Shown here: piece by piece, positions 43,647 to 52,773 of the stretch
How positions within the stretch are numbered: position 1 is the stretch's first letter
Layout: each line of letters begins with the position of its first letter
From: DASRQK01 sp964401685
GTDB lineage: Bacteria; Bacteroidota; Bacteroidia; Sphingobacteriales; Sphingobacteriaceae
Assembly (NCBI GenBank): GCA_964401685.1
Contig: CAYNZH010000001.1
Location: forward strand, 62,001 to 126,000
Reading direction: 5' to 3'
Length of the DNA: 64,000 nt
Notes under the pieces: generated by a model
What the model was told of the DNA's origin: nothing
Databases searched by the model: none
The model's input: the letters and a program-made list of their open reading frames with translations, nothing else
Position numbers and translations under genes: made by a program

Positions 43647-43931
43647 TTAGGTGTACATTCGTTTCAAGACCTCAAAATTTCGATAATTCTTCAATTCGGG
43701 GATTTCCTCCATCTCGACTCTTTCTACAATAGCGTCCTGCGGCCCTTCTTCACACCATTCCCGAAAGGCCTCCAGCGCGAAATGATCTCCCTCTGCCTCA
43801 GCGTAGACCGATCCGTCGGCTTCGTTGAGCACTACTCCTTTTACGCCGAGCTGGTCGGCGACTGCCTTGGTCGAAGCGCGAAAACTCACCCCCTGGACTT
43901 TCCCATAAATTCGAAAGCGTAAATGCTTCAT
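43647..43931 (-). CDS. acyP: Acylphosphatase
   Basis: A 94-residue enzyme that hydrolyses acyl phosphates. Both signature segments are present: YGKVQGVSFRAST with catalytic Arg18, and GVVLNEADGSVYAEAEG with Asn36. The length is typical. 11 bases separate it from the flippase gene on the same strand. Confidence 0.94.
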   Translation of the reverse strand: MKHLRFRIYGKVQGVSFRASTKAVADQLGVKGVVLNEADGSVYAEAEGDHFALEAFREWCEEGPQDAIVERVEMEEIPELKNYRNFEVLKRMYT

Positions 43932-43986
43932 GGCGTTTCCCTTAAATTACTTAAAAAAAAGCAATGTACTAAAATAAGCTGAAAAC

Positions 43987-44014
43987 AAAAAAAGGCCTGG
44001 ACAATTGCCAAGCC
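43987..44014 (-). terminator. Terminator downstream of the zinc-ribbon gene
   Basis: GGCCTGG (43994-44000) pairs with CCAAGCC (44008-44014), one mismatch, with a run of T on the minus strand. Confidence 0.75.
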
Positions 44015-44063
44015 TCGAATATTGTTAGAATTCCGATTGCTGATCGTTGATTCGGAGTGGGGC

Positions 44064-44816
44064 TTACCCTTGGGTATCGCCGTCCAGCTCTGTCACCAGG
44101 TCATCATCGACCAAAACTCTTCCGCAGTGTTCGCACACGACGATTTTCTTTCGTTGTCTGATCTCGAGTTGACGCTGTGGTGGTATCTTGTTGTGGCAAC
44201 CAGAGCAGCTGTCCCTATCGATAGAAACCACAGCAAGTCCGTTTTTAAAGGAATCCCGCAGGCGGTAATAAACCTTCGTCAACCGCTCTTCAATGCCTTC
44301 TTCAGCTTTTTCTGCTTCGGAAGTCAGCGCATTTTCCTCTTTTTCAGTTTCTGCCGTAATGGTGTCTAGCTCGCCTTTCTTAATTTCCAGCTCGCTATTT
44401 GCCTCAGCAAGTGCTTGTTGGGTAGCTTCGTAGACCTCAGTTTTGTTCCTGATCTCAAACTCGGTTTCACGGATTTTCTTCTCGCTCACCTGAATATCCA
44501 AGCCCTGAATTTCTATCTCTTTAGTGATAGCATCGTACTCGCGGTTGTTCTTCACCTCGTTGAGCTGGCTTTCGTACTTCTTGATGGCCGCCTCCGCCTC
44601 TTTGATCATGTTTCGACGCAAAACGATTGCATCTTCCTGATCATCAAGCTCAGTACGGATTTTTTCTATACGGGTTTCCAACCCTGCTATTTCATCTTCA
44701 AGGTCAGCGACTTCCATGGGCAATTCACCCCGGATTTGCCGTATCCTATCGACTTTGCTATGTATGGACTGTAAAGACCATAATGCCTTCAATTTTTGTT
44801 CTACGCTTTGTTCCAT
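44064..44816 (-). CDS. C4-type zinc-ribbon coiled-coil protein (DUF164/CT398-like)
   Basis: A cytosolic 250-residue protein: residues 1-180 are a long antiparallel coiled coil (VADLEDEIAGLETRIEKIR, IQGLDIQVSEKKIRETEFEI), and the C-terminus is a zinc ribbon with four cysteines in CSGCHNKIPPQ and VVCEHCGRVLV. Homologues are widespread; in Chlamydia CT398 binds RNA polymerase sigma-54 and secretion proteins, but a shared role here is not shown. It abuts the Nif3-like gene. Confidence 0.87.
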   Translation of the reverse strand: MEQSVEQKLKALWSLQSIHSKVDRIRQIRGELPMEVADLEDEIAGLETRIEKIRTELDDQEDAIVLRRNMIKEAEAAIKKYESQLNEVKNNREYDAITKEIEIQGLDIQVSEKKIRETEFEIRNKTEVYEATQQALAEANSELEIKKGELDTITAETEKEENALTSEAEKAEEGIEERLTKVYYRLRDSFKNGLAVVSIDRDSCSGCHNKIPPQRQLEIRQRKKIVVCEHCGRVLVDDDLVTELDGDTQG

Positions 44817-45914
44817 TTAACTGAAGTAATTTATTGGATTCGTATCAGTGCCCGTCAAACGGATTGCAAAGGTAGTGAATTTTTTTTGAATTATTTCCAA
44901 TAATAATTCCTGCGTAAATTGTTCGCTTTCAAAATGTCCCACATCTGCAATGACGATTTTGCCCTCTGCATCGAAAAACTCGTGATATTTGAAATCGGCT
45001 GTCAAAAAGACATCTGCCCCCGAACGAATTGCGTCGTTAAGCAAAAAACTCCCGCTGCCACCGCAAACGGCTATGCGCTGCACGCTTTCATTGACCGGGT
45101 CTGTGTGGCGAATCATTTCGACCCCCAGATTTTGCTTTACCAAACGGAAGAAGTCCTCCAGGGCCATAGGGCGTTCCAACTGGCCCACCACACCGCTTCC
45201 AACCTGAAAATGAGTGTTCTCGATTTTAATAATATCGTAGGCCGGCTCTTCATAGGGATGGGATTCGAGAAGCGCGAGAATGATTTTCCTCTCCTGATCC
45301 TGCTGGTACAGCACTTCCATCCGGGTCTCTTCCTCCCGGTGCTGCTCTCCCTCTTCGCCCACATAGGGATCGGCATTTGGTCCCGCCTTGAAAGTGCCAT
45401 ATCCGCCTACATTGAAGCTGCACTCGGAATAGTCACCTATATTTCCGGCGCCGGCCTCAAATAATGATTTCCGTACAGCCTCCAGGTGACTTCTGGGAAC
45501 AAAAGTCACTAGTTTTCTCAACAAGCCCGATTTTGGCGACAATATCGCCTGCTTTCCGAGTCCCAATCTTTCCGCAATCCGGGAGTTGACGCCTCCTGTG
45601 ACATTGTCGAGATTTGTGTGAATAGCATAAAGCGCAATTCCATGGCGTATGGCCTTGATAATCACTCTTTCCACGTAAGTGCCGCCCGTAAACTTCTTAA
45701 GCCCCTTAAAGACAATAGGGTGATGGGTGATAACTACGTCGCAACCCAGACTTATAGCCTCGTCAAGCACCTCTTCGGTGCAGTCGAGTGCGATAAGCCC
45801 CTGAGTGATTTCCTGTTCCGGATCGCCCACCAGCAAGCCGGAATTGTCATAAGATTCCTGTAGCGCCAAAGGGGCGATAGACTCCAGGTGAGCAGTAAGT
45901 TCCCTAAGTTTCAT
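44817..45914 (-). CDS. Nif3-like dinuclear metal centre protein
   Basis: A 365-residue member of the Nif3/YqfO family. Metal ligands show in DVVITHHPIVFKGLKK, ALYAIHTNLDNV, and ADVGHFESEQFTQE near the end. An inserted PII/CutA-like domain (about 130-230; LVTFVPRSHLEAVRKSLFEAG) explains the length. It is often assigned a GTP cyclohydrolase-like or unknown role, which I cannot confirm. The start overlaps the end of the upstream membrane-protein gene by 11 bases; the zinc-ribbon gene follows with no gap. Confidence 0.93.
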   Translation of the reverse strand: MKLRELTAHLESIAPLALQESYDNSGLLVGDPEQEITQGLIALDCTEEVLDEAISLGCDVVITHHPIVFKGLKKFTGGTYVERVIIKAIRHGIALYAIHTNLDNVTGGVNSRIAERLGLGKQAILSPKSGLLRKLVTFVPRSHLEAVRKSLFEAGAGNIGDYSECSFNVGGYGTFKAGPNADPYVGEEGEQHREEETRMEVLYQQDQERKIILALLESHPYEEPAYDIIKIENTHFQVGSGVVGQLERPMALEDFFRLVKQNLGVEMIRHTDPVNESVQRIAVCGGSGSFLLNDAIRSGADVFLTADFKYHEFFDAEGKIVIADVGHFESEQFTQELLLEIIQKKFTTFAIRLTGTDTNPINYFS

Positions 45915-46350
45915 TTCTTTTTACAAATTGGTTATGTTCCGAAATCAACGATCGGAAATGGCTTATTTTCACCCAATAAATCACAAAATACACCACGGCA
46001 AACAGGCTCATCAAGGGGAAAATGGGGAGGTGGGAAATCAAATAAATAACGGCATATAGTATCCCTTGAAACAAGCCGGGATTTTCGACTTCGGCAATTT
46101 TCCTATCAAAAAACTCGTTGGTCAGAGAGTCCGCAACCCGCCGGGCTATTACGAAATTCCAGTAAATACTGAAAAATGGAATCAAGACCAGCCAAGCCTG
46201 ACCAGGGGCCATCAATCGATTTTCAGGAGCAATATCCAGGAGTAAGCGCCTGACCGTATTGGCATACAATGCCAAGGCCAGGTATCCGGCTATCCCCAAA
46301 ATTATCATTCCCATCTGAAAATCCGGGCTCAAATTTTCCCACAAGTCCAT
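45904..46350 (-). CDS. Membrane protein of unknown function
   Basis: 148 residues with about three membrane helices (MGMIILGIAGYLALALYA, QAWLVLIPFFSIYWNFVIA, and FPLMSLFAVVYFVIYW). The motif WLVLIPFFSIYWNF followed by RRVADSLTNEF occurs in similar Bacteroidota proteins, but I cannot name a family with confidence. It overlaps the Nif3-like gene by 11 bases, so the two are coupled. Confidence 0.7.
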   Translation of the reverse strand: MDLWENLSPDFQMGMIILGIAGYLALALYANTVRRLLLDIAPENRLMAPGQAWLVLIPFFSIYWNFVIARRVADSLTNEFFDRKIAEVENPGLFQGILYAVIYLISHLPIFPLMSLFAVVYFVIYWVKISHFRSLISEHNQFVKRNET

Positions 46351-46401
46351 AAGGGTAAATTTACAAGGAATTTCTCTAAAAACATAGACATTTCTGGCGA
46401 A

Positions 46402-47946
46402 TCAGTGTTTCCAGCCTATAATTTCTTTCATGTAATTGTCAATCAGACTCGTGTGAATCGTACGGTTGGTGTAGGCTATATGCATGTCCGGCCGGATAAG
46501 AAGCATCTGGTTTTGATGGGCTTCAAGCTCAAACCTGTCGAAAATCCCTTTATTTTTGTCTGAATAAGGCAGGTAATAAAGGTGCATGTGCTGCGGGTAT
46601 TTTTGCCTGATCCAATGACTCAAAACGTGTATCACATGCTGTGAAACCTTGCCCAGTACCAGCAACACAAATCCTGGTTTGAGGCACCAGCTGTGCGTAT
46701 CGACATATAGCTTTTGTTTTTCATCAAAAAGTTCCATCCAGGGCATACGGTCACCCGCCCGGATCTCGCGGCTTGGGGCGTGATGGATGGAAAGCTTGGT
46801 GTTTTTATAGGTAAAATCAAGGTGAACTGTCTTCTCGATCCGGGCAGAGGGTTTCTCGCCGATACCGAACCACCTTTCGAGCAAGACGCTGCTCGGCTTT
46901 TTCATCGTCAGTGGGAATGAGCCTGATTTTTGGCTTTGGATCACGGCAGGCATTCTTTCGTGATGGTAGGTGTCGAGCAGGGTTTTGTCGGATTTTCCAG
47001 TGGCGACCAGCGCTAGTTTCCAGGCCAGGTTGGCCGCCTCTTGAATAGCTAGATTCAGGTCATTGTCTCCTGGCCCGGGCTCGGTGTGTCCGGCCTGCCC
47101 CAGCAGAAAGCAGCGCCCACTTTTCAATAATTGGGCAACTGCCCTCGCGCAGCGGCTTTCAGCAATGGAGGGTTGGGTCAGCTCGAAGCCCCACTCCCGG
47201 ATTTTCTGCGAAAATTCTCCCGGCTGTTTTCCAGCGACCATTGCCATGATGTGTAACCGCTCAACATCTGGAAAAATGCTGTAAGACTGCCCCTTGCGGG
47301 AAATCGTGATGTGGCTATGCCTCAGCGAACTAAGATCACGGTCGTCGGGAATTTTCGCCTCCAGGGAAAACCAGGTGCGCAGTGGCGACTTTGACTCAAA
47401 TCCAATCCCGGCTTGCTTTCGTACGAGACTATCGGCTCCGTCGGCTCCGATAAGCCAGTGAATCTCTTTGAATTGGGGGATCCCATGCTCTTCCAGGAGC
47501 ACACTCAGCCTATGTTCGTTCTGTTCAACCTTGTTCAGTCGCGTGTCCCAATGAATCGCACAGGTGTATTCCGTCAACTTTGTGATCAGCAATCGCTGCA
47601 GTTTCTGCCTCGGTACCAAAAGCAAAAACGGATAAAGGGTTTTTCCTTCGAGTGAAGAATTCCAGTCGATCTGAGTAACTTCTTCAGGCAGACCTCCCTT
47701 ACTTTCACGGTGCATTCGCGTTTTATTTAGCGTGGTGGAAATTTTGTGCAGGTCTTCCATGAGTCCCATTTGCCGGAGATGTTCCAGCGCCCTTGGCTTC
47801 AGCAGCACATAATCCCCTTTTTTATCTGGCCCCGAACGTTTATCGATGATCAGCGGATGTATCCCTTGGCGCAGGAGTTGGGCAGCCATGATCAGGCCTT
47901 CTGGACTCGCGCCCACGATCAGAACTGTTTTATGCGTGTCGCTCAC
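46402..47946 (-). CDS. FAD-dependent monooxygenase-like protein with altered motifs
   Basis: A 514-residue protein of the PF01494 class (aromatic-ring hydroxylases, UbiH-like and Rif monooxygenases). The N-terminal dinucleotide fold reads VLIVGASPEGLIMAAQLL, and the DG motif is WLIGADGADSLVRKQAG. Where family members read GDAAH followed by a GQGMN-like turn, this one has FLLGQAGHTEPGPGDNDLN, so the FAD-pyrophosphate Asp is a Gln. The C-terminal third is thioredoxin-like as in larger hydroxylases. Overlaps the RsmI-like gene by 17 bases. Loss of the Asp makes catalysis uncertain. Confidence 0.82.
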   Translation of the reverse strand: MSDTHKTVLIVGASPEGLIMAAQLLRQGIHPLIIDKRSGPDKKGDYVLLKPRALEHLRQMGLMEDLHKISTTLNKTRMHRESKGGLPEEVTQIDWNSSLEGKTLYPFLLLVPRQKLQRLLITKLTEYTCAIHWDTRLNKVEQNEHRLSVLLEEHGIPQFKEIHWLIGADGADSLVRKQAGIGFESKSPLRTWFSLEAKIPDDRDLSSLRHSHITISRKGQSYSIFPDVERLHIMAMVAGKQPGEFSQKIREWGFELTQPSIAESRCARAVAQLLKSGRCFLLGQAGHTEPGPGDNDLNLAIQEAANLAWKLALVATGKSDKTLLDTYHHERMPAVIQSQKSGSFPLTMKKPSSVLLERWFGIGEKPSARIEKTVHLDFTYKNTKLSIHHAPSREIRAGDRMPWMELFDEKQKLYVDTHSWCLKPGFVLLVLGKVSQHVIHVLSHWIRQKYPQHMHLYYLPYSDKNKGIFDRFELEAHQNQMLLIRPDMHIAYTNRTIHTSLIDNYMKEIIGWKH

Positions 47947-48658
47947 CGGGATGAATGATAAATATGGCTGGCCTCTTATGGAAATCTACGTTTAGCCGGC
48001 GCCAGGCACTTACGGGCTTAACAATGATCTGCTCAGTGGGGGACGTAAGGTCTGCGGCCACACACAGTAAAGTCGTAGGTAAGAGCACTTGTACAAGTTC
48101 TTTCAGAAGAGCATTGTTTCTGAATGGCGTTTCTATAAAGAGCTGGCTTTGCTTTTTCGCATAAGCTTCGTTCTCGAGCGCTTTTATTTCATGCTGCCTG
48201 CCTTTCTTATCAATAGGAATATACCCGTGGAATGCGAATTTCTGACCGTTGAAACCCGAGGCCATCAGGGCCAGAATCATAGAATTTGGGCCCACTAAAG
48301 GCACGACACGAATATTCCGGCGGTGAGCCTCTGCAACGACCTCACTTCCGGGATCCGCGATGGCAGGGCTGCCGGCATCGCTCATTAACCCCACATCGTT
48401 CCCCTCCTCGAGACTTCGAAACGCCCGCGCATAATCGAAGCGCTCGCGTGCATGCTTGCCATAATCATGGAAAACCAACTCACTCTGAGGGCGCTCAATG
48501 CCGGCGAGCTTTAGAAATTTGCGTGCAGACTTTTCGCTTTCAACAATATACTCGTGGATCTCATTGATCGTGCGGGACAGGAAAGGAGTAAAAGATTGCT
48601 GCGCGGTTTCCTCCGCTAGCGGGACAGGTATCAAGAAAAGCCTTCCTTTAGTCTTCAT
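47930..48658 (-). CDS. SAM-dependent methyltransferase, RsmI-like (tetrapyrrole methylase fold)
   Basis: A 242-residue protein of the RsmI/tetrapyrrole-methylase family; true RsmI methylates the ribose of C1402 in 16S rRNA. Motifs: LFLIPVPLAEET at the start, GLMSDAGSPAIADPGSEVV, and VVPLVGPNSMILALMASG. This subgroup diverges from the canonical RsmI (no TPIGN opening), so rRNA methylation is inferred. Its 3' end overlaps the flavin monooxygenase gene. Confidence 0.86.
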   Translation of the reverse strand: MKTKGRLFLIPVPLAEETAQQSFTPFLSRTINEIHEYIVESEKSARKFLKLAGIERPQSELVFHDYGKHARERFDYARAFRSLEEGNDVGLMSDAGSPAIADPGSEVVAEAHRRNIRVVPLVGPNSMILALMASGFNGQKFAFHGYIPIDKKGRQHEIKALENEAYAKKQSQLFIETPFRNNALLKELVQVLLPTTLLCVAADLTSPTEQIIVKPVSAWRRLNVDFHKRPAIFIIHPGERHA

Positions 48659-48685
48659 TCTACAAAATTATCTTACAACACAAAG

Positions 48686-49375
48686 TTACGAAACTATTTT
48701 TCCATATTGATCCTCGAGGGATTCGCATCTAAGTATGGAAGACCGAAGTATTCTTGACACAGCAACAAATGCAAATGCATAAATAAGTGTCAGCAGGACA
48801 AAGAGTAAAGCCCACAAATATTCTTGCAGATAGCCGAAAATTGCATCCGAATGAATGGCGAGTCTCAACAGAACTTGAAAAAAAACTATTGGGAAAATCA
48901 CAGTAAAACCCAGGGCGACTTTGGTCATCAGGGTGTTGCGATATTTCTTAAGCTTTCGCCAGAATCGCGCATACAGACCCACGTGCGCAAGTATAAAAAT
49001 TATCACCAACGAAAGGAGGATAAGGTTACGTGGCAGGAGCCGATACGCTTGAAAGCAAAGAATTCCAAAACCCATAACAGTCAAAAAATGGGGAAATTTG
49101 ATCCAGTTTTTCCATTCCGCCTTTACTTCCTGTCGGAGGGATTGCGTCATCCGCTTGCGGACTTGTTCTTCTATACGCAAGAAACCGTGTACACCAAGCC
49201 CAGCGTGCACGGAATGAAGCGCTTGTTCGAACGTCATTCCGGGGTTTTCACGCATCAAACTTTGGATTTCCGGAACAATCATGTCCAGCAGCTCGTACTG
49301 TAAATCGGTTTCTAAAAATCCGCGCTTACGGATAAAGTTTATGATTTCGTTGAGTTGGTCTTGACGTATTTCCAT
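48686..49375 (-). CDS. Membrane protein of unknown function
   Basis: 229 residues. The N-terminal 85 residues are soluble and helical (EIRQDQLNEIINFIRKRGFL, MTFEQALHSVHAGLGVHGFL), and the rest has about four membrane helices (FLTVMGFGILCFQAYRLL to LWALLFVLLTLIYAFAFVAV). I recognise no family. It abuts the phosphopantetheinyl transferase gene with no space, so it is likely cotranscribed. Confidence 0.68.
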   Translation of the reverse strand: MEIRQDQLNEIINFIRKRGFLETDLQYELLDMIVPEIQSLMRENPGMTFEQALHSVHAGLGVHGFLRIEEQVRKRMTQSLRQEVKAEWKNWIKFPHFLTVMGFGILCFQAYRLLPRNLILLSLVIIFILAHVGLYARFWRKLKKYRNTLMTKVALGFTVIFPIVFFQVLLRLAIHSDAIFGYLQEYLWALLFVLLTLIYAFAFVAVSRILRSSILRCESLEDQYGKIVS

Positions 49376-50038
49376 TTATAACTTTAGTTCTGCGGGCCAC
49401 TCCTCGGTGACGTACCCAAGCATATATTCCTGAAATCGCTCGTAGTGAACTCTGAACGTGTGATTACGGTCCTCGGACTCTAGGCGTAGGCTCAACACGC
49501 CTTGATTTTGGTACTCAAAAGGCAAAATGGTCATATTTTCCCTGAAAGACACACCACGATTGCCCTGCAGCTTGTAGACCGCTTCCTTGGCGCACCAACA
49601 AGCATACAATTGAAGAATCTCGTGTGCCGGGTCTATTAGCGCCAGCTCTTCGTCCTTCATAAACTTATTGGCGATTCGCAAGATTTTAGGCTTGATGAGC
49701 TCTAAATCTATACCTACCTCACGGTTCGCACTCATCATTACGGACACATAGTCGAATGAATGGGTAAGAGAAATTTTATAGGGAAAGTTGGCCAGGTATG
49801 GCTTGCCGTTTTCGTCGGAAGGACAGTCAATATAGCCCGGAGTGTCCAGCATATGTCGCAGGAGAACACGGGTTGCTAACCAGTGAAGGGTTCTCTTTCC
49901 CTTATTAAGCTTGCTGAGAACCTCCTTTTCGCGCGCATCGAGCTGAAGCCTGGAAATCAGATCTTCGGCGGTTTCTTCAATCCGCCAGATCGCGAAACGT
50001 GTATCGTTGTCCAGTTCCCTTAAATAGACTAGTGCCAT
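49376..50038 (-). CDS. 4'-phosphopantetheinyl transferase (Sfp-like)
   Basis: Transfers phosphopantetheine from CoA to carrier proteins. The 220-residue length and motifs are Sfp-type rather than AcpS: KISLTHSFDYVSVMMS, VGIDLELIKPKI (metal site), and CWCAKEAVYKLQGNRGVSF (the WxxKEA signature). The target could be fatty-acid or other carrier proteins; none is nearby. Confidence 0.93.
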   Translation of the reverse strand: MALVYLRELDNDTRFAIWRIEETAEDLISRLQLDAREKEVLSKLNKGKRTLHWLATRVLLRHMLDTPGYIDCPSDENGKPYLANFPYKISLTHSFDYVSVMMSANREVGIDLELIKPKILRIANKFMKDEELALIDPAHEILQLYACWCAKEAVYKLQGNRGVSFRENMTILPFEYQNQGVLSLRLESEDRNHTFRVHYERFQEYMLGYVTEEWPAELKL

Positions 50039-50116
50039 AAAGCAAAGCTAATTAAAAATGATAAGATTTTTTAGATCCCTTAATTTTTCCGAATATTGGC
50101 AATTAAATTAGAATAA

Positions 50117-50653
50117 ATGATTCTCTCAGACAAACGAATTTTAGAGGAAATAGAAAAAGGGACGATTGTTATTGAGCCTTTCGACCGCACGTGCTTGGGG
50201 ACAAATTCCTATGATGTTCATCTCGGAAAGTATCTCGCGACCTATAGAGACAGGGAGCTGGACGCGAAAGCACACAATGAAATCGTGCATTTTGAAATTC
50301 CGACCGAAGGTTTTGTTTTGCAGCCAAATACGTTATATCTCGGTGTGACCCTGGAGTATACGGAAACTCATAGTCATGTGCCTTTTTTAGAGGGCAAATC
50401 AAGCACGGGGAGGCTGGGCATCGACATTCACGCCACTGCGGGTAAGGGCGATGTCGGATTTTGCAATACCTGGACCCTGGAGATTTCTGTCGCCCAACCC
50501 GTGCGAATCTACGCGGGTATGCCTATTGGACAGCTTATTTATTTTCACGTTGAGGGGGAGATTGAGGTCCTTTACAATACCAAAGGCAATGCCAAGTACA
50601 ACCGCAAAACGACCCGCCCGGTCGAGAGCATGATGTGGAAAAACAAGTTTTAA
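50117..50653 (+). CDS. dcd: dCTP deaminase
   Basis: Deaminates dCTP to dUTP for dTTP synthesis. The 178-residue trimeric-type enzyme begins ILSDKRILEEIEKGTIVIEPF and carries the family signature SSTGRLGIDIHATAGKGDVG, with the catalytic Glu in NTWTLEISV, and the C-terminal AKYNRKTTRPVES. It converges with prfB, with only five bases between the stops. Confidence 0.95.
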   Translation: MILSDKRILEEIEKGTIVIEPFDRTCLGTNSYDVHLGKYLATYRDRELDAKAHNEIVHFEIPTEGFVLQPNTLYLGVTLEYTETHSHVPFLEGKSSTGRLGIDIHATAGKGDVGFCNTWTLEISVAQPVRIYAGMPIGQLIYFHVEGEIEVLYNTKGNAKYNRKTTRPVESMMWKNKF

Positions 50654-50658
50654 CGGGT

Positions 50659-51739
50659 TTAGTCAAACTCCATCAAATAAGCCTTGAGGAATTCGTCGAT
50701 CTCGCCATCAAGTACGGCCTGGGTATTAGACGTTTCAAGATTGGTCCTTAGGTCCTTGACTAGTTTATAGGGGTGAAGTACGTAGTTTCTGATCTGTGAG
50801 CCCCACTCAATTTTCCGTTTAGCGCCTTCGACGGCAGCGGTCGCCTCCTTTCTTTTGCGCATTTCGATCTCGTAAAGCTGAGATTTCAACAGCTGCATGG
50901 CGTTCATTTTGTTTTGAAGCTGAGATCTGGACTCCTGGTTTTTGATGATAATGCCCGTAGGTTTGTGATGCAGTCGCACCGCTGTCTCGACCTTGTTGAC
51001 GTTCTGTCCGCCAGCACCTCCAGCCCGGAACGTATCCCATTCGATTTCCGAATCCTTTACATCGATTTCTATATTATCATCGACAAGCGGATAAACGTAA
51101 ACAGACGCAAAGGAGGTGTGTCTCTTTGCATTTGAGTCAAAAGGTGATATTCGGACCAAGCGATGCACACCGTTCTCTCCTTTGAGATAACCGTACGCAA
51201 AATCCCCAGAAAAACGCATGGTCACCGTCTTTATACCAGCAACATCACCTGCCTGATAATCCTGTTCTATAACCTTGAACCCCCTGGATTCGCCCCACAT
51301 CAGGTACATCCGCATCAAAATACTCGCCCAATCACAGCTTTCTGTCCCGCCGGCTCCGGACGTAATTTGCAAGATGGCGTCGAGCTGATCTTCTTCAGAA
51401 TTTAGCATATTCTTGAATTCCAGCTCCTCTACTTCCTTTTTTGCCAGTTCATACAGCTCTTGCGCATCCTTTTCACTGGCTTCTCCTTCGTGGAAAAAAT
51501 CGAACATTACCGCAGCATCTTCAACCGCAGCGTGCGCATCATCGTATTGAGTCACCCAAATTTTTAGGCTTTTTATCCCCTGCAGTATTTTTTCCGCGGC
51601 TTTGGAGTCGTCCCAGAAGCCCTCCTGCATGGTTAGCTCTTGCTGCTCTTCGACCTCTTTTTTTAGCTGATCGATGTCAAAGATACCTCCTCAGGGAAAC
51701 TACTCTATCCCTCAAATCCTGAATATTTTCTTTAGTCAT
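50659..51739 (-). CDS. prfB: Peptide chain release factor 2 with programmed +1 frameshift
   Basis: Ends translation at UGA and UAA. ATG at 51739 opens a short frame ([20 protein letters not shown]) that stops at TGA (51677-51679). The message there reads AGGAGG TATCTT TGAC, the classic RF2 site: an internal Shine-Dalgarno, the slippery CTT, and the in-frame UGA. A +1 shift continues as DIDQLKKEV and joins the main frame of more than 320 residues. That frame has the GGQ loop in [14 protein letters not shown] and the SPF-type anticodon mimic in [16 protein letters not shown]. Starting at the first ATG of the main frame (51630) would lose the N-terminal helix. Excess RF2 represses its own synthesis through this site. 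Confidence 0.95.
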
Positions 51740-51766
51740 AACGGCAAAGATACGTTTATCTTGGAT

Positions 51767-52126
51767 TTAATCTGGTTTTTTCGTTCCAAAAAGTGAACCG
51801 AACAGCATTTCTATGGCTGCTACAATCAAGGCAAAGACCGCAGCCCACCAAAAATTGGATACTTCAAACTTTGAGCCCATAAAATAACCCGTAAGCTGTA
51901 TCATCAGCACAGTGATTATGAAGGAGATGAGTCCTAGTGTAAGTACATTTAAGGGAAAGGTGAAGATTCTCAAAATACTACCGATGGTGGCATTGACCAA
52001 GCCGATTATCAAGCCGGCTAAAACGGCCCAACCAAAGCCATCGACGTGTACTGCGGAATCCGGCAAAATGATTGCAGCCAAAAAGATGGCGAGTCCGGTG
52101 AGTAAGGTGTTGATAACGAAACGCAT
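51767..52126 (-). CDS. Phage-holin-family-like membrane protein (YvlD type)
   Basis: A 119-residue protein with four hydrophobic stretches, starting FVINTLLTGLAIFLAAIILP. The pattern FGWAVLAGLIIGLVNATIG, LNVLTLGLISFIITVLMI and SNFWWAAVFALIVAAIEMLF matches the holin-like YvlD group, which despite its name is usually chromosomal and unrelated to lysis. It lies 27 bases upstream of the prfB start on the same strand. Confidence 0.82.
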   Translation of the reverse strand: MRFVINTLLTGLAIFLAAIILPDSAVHVDGFGWAVLAGLIIGLVNATIGSILRIFTFPLNVLTLGLISFIITVLMIQLTGYFMGSKFEVSNFWWAAVFALIVAAIEMLFGSLFGTKKPD

Positions 52127-52249
52127 AATACTATATTTTAGGGGTGAATAAAGATATTTATAGTTCCTTTGTCAAATATACAGCAAATCTTTTTCAAACA
52201 TAAAAGATTTTGCTTTGTTTTTTATCTGAAAAATTAGTATATTTAAAAG

Positions 52250-52773
52250 ATGGGAAAGAAAAAAACGTTGATCATAGGTGCCAGCACCAATCCGGGGCGA
52301 TATTCTTATTTAGCCGCTCACAGGCTAACCCAGGCAGGCCATCCGGTCGTTAATATTGGCTTGAGGGCCCAGGGAGAGGTAGCCGGTGAGCCAATTCTGG
52401 AAAAGGGTGAGCCTATGAACGATATAGACACGATCACGTTGTATANNNNNNNNNNNNNNNNNNNNNNNNNNNNNNNNNNNNNNNNNNNNNNNNNNNNNNN
52501 NNNNNNNNNNNNNNNNNNNNNNNNNNNNNNNNNNNNNNNNNNNNNCCAATTCTGGAAAAGGGTGAGCCTATGAACGATATAGACACGATCACGTTGTATA
52601 TAGGGCCTCAGAACCAACCTGCATACTACGATTATATTATGGAAACCAAACCCAAGCGCATTATCTTTAATCCCGGCACCGAAAATCCAGAGTTGATGAA
52701 GCAGGCCAGACAAAATGGGATAGAGCCCGTCGTTGCATGCACGCTGGTCATGCTGAGCACGGGCGAATTTTAG
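52250..52773 (+). CDS. CoA-binding-domain protein, interrupted by a gap artefact
   Basis: A small Rossmann-fold protein of the CoA_binding (YccU-like) family. The first part reads KKTLIIGASTNPGRYSYLAA and VNIGLRAQGEVAGEPI. After the gap the same 55 bases recur and then continue with GPQNQPAYYDYI, RIIFNPGTENPEL and VACTLVMLSTGEF. Removing 155 bases (100 N plus one copy) gives one 122-residue frame of normal length. Members bind CoA, often without a known catalytic role. Its stop overlaps lpxK by four bases. Confidence 0.88.
52391..52445. repeat. 55-bp assembly duplication, copy 1 (CoA-binding gene)
   Basis: Identical to 52546-52600, separated only by 100 N. Same artefact and same length as in acnA. 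Confidence 0.9.
52446..52545. other. Assembly gap of 100 N inside the CoA-binding gene
   Basis: Flanked by an exact 55-bp duplication, so no true sequence appears to be missing. Confidence 0.9.
52546..52600. repeat. 55-bp assembly duplication, copy 2 (CoA-binding gene)
   Basis: Second copy of the contig-end overlap at 52391-52445. Confidence 0.9.

Noticed and set aside
51767..52126. Holin-like gene as evidence of a prophage
   Set aside because: YvlD-type holin-like proteins are commonly chromosomal, and no other phage gene is present.
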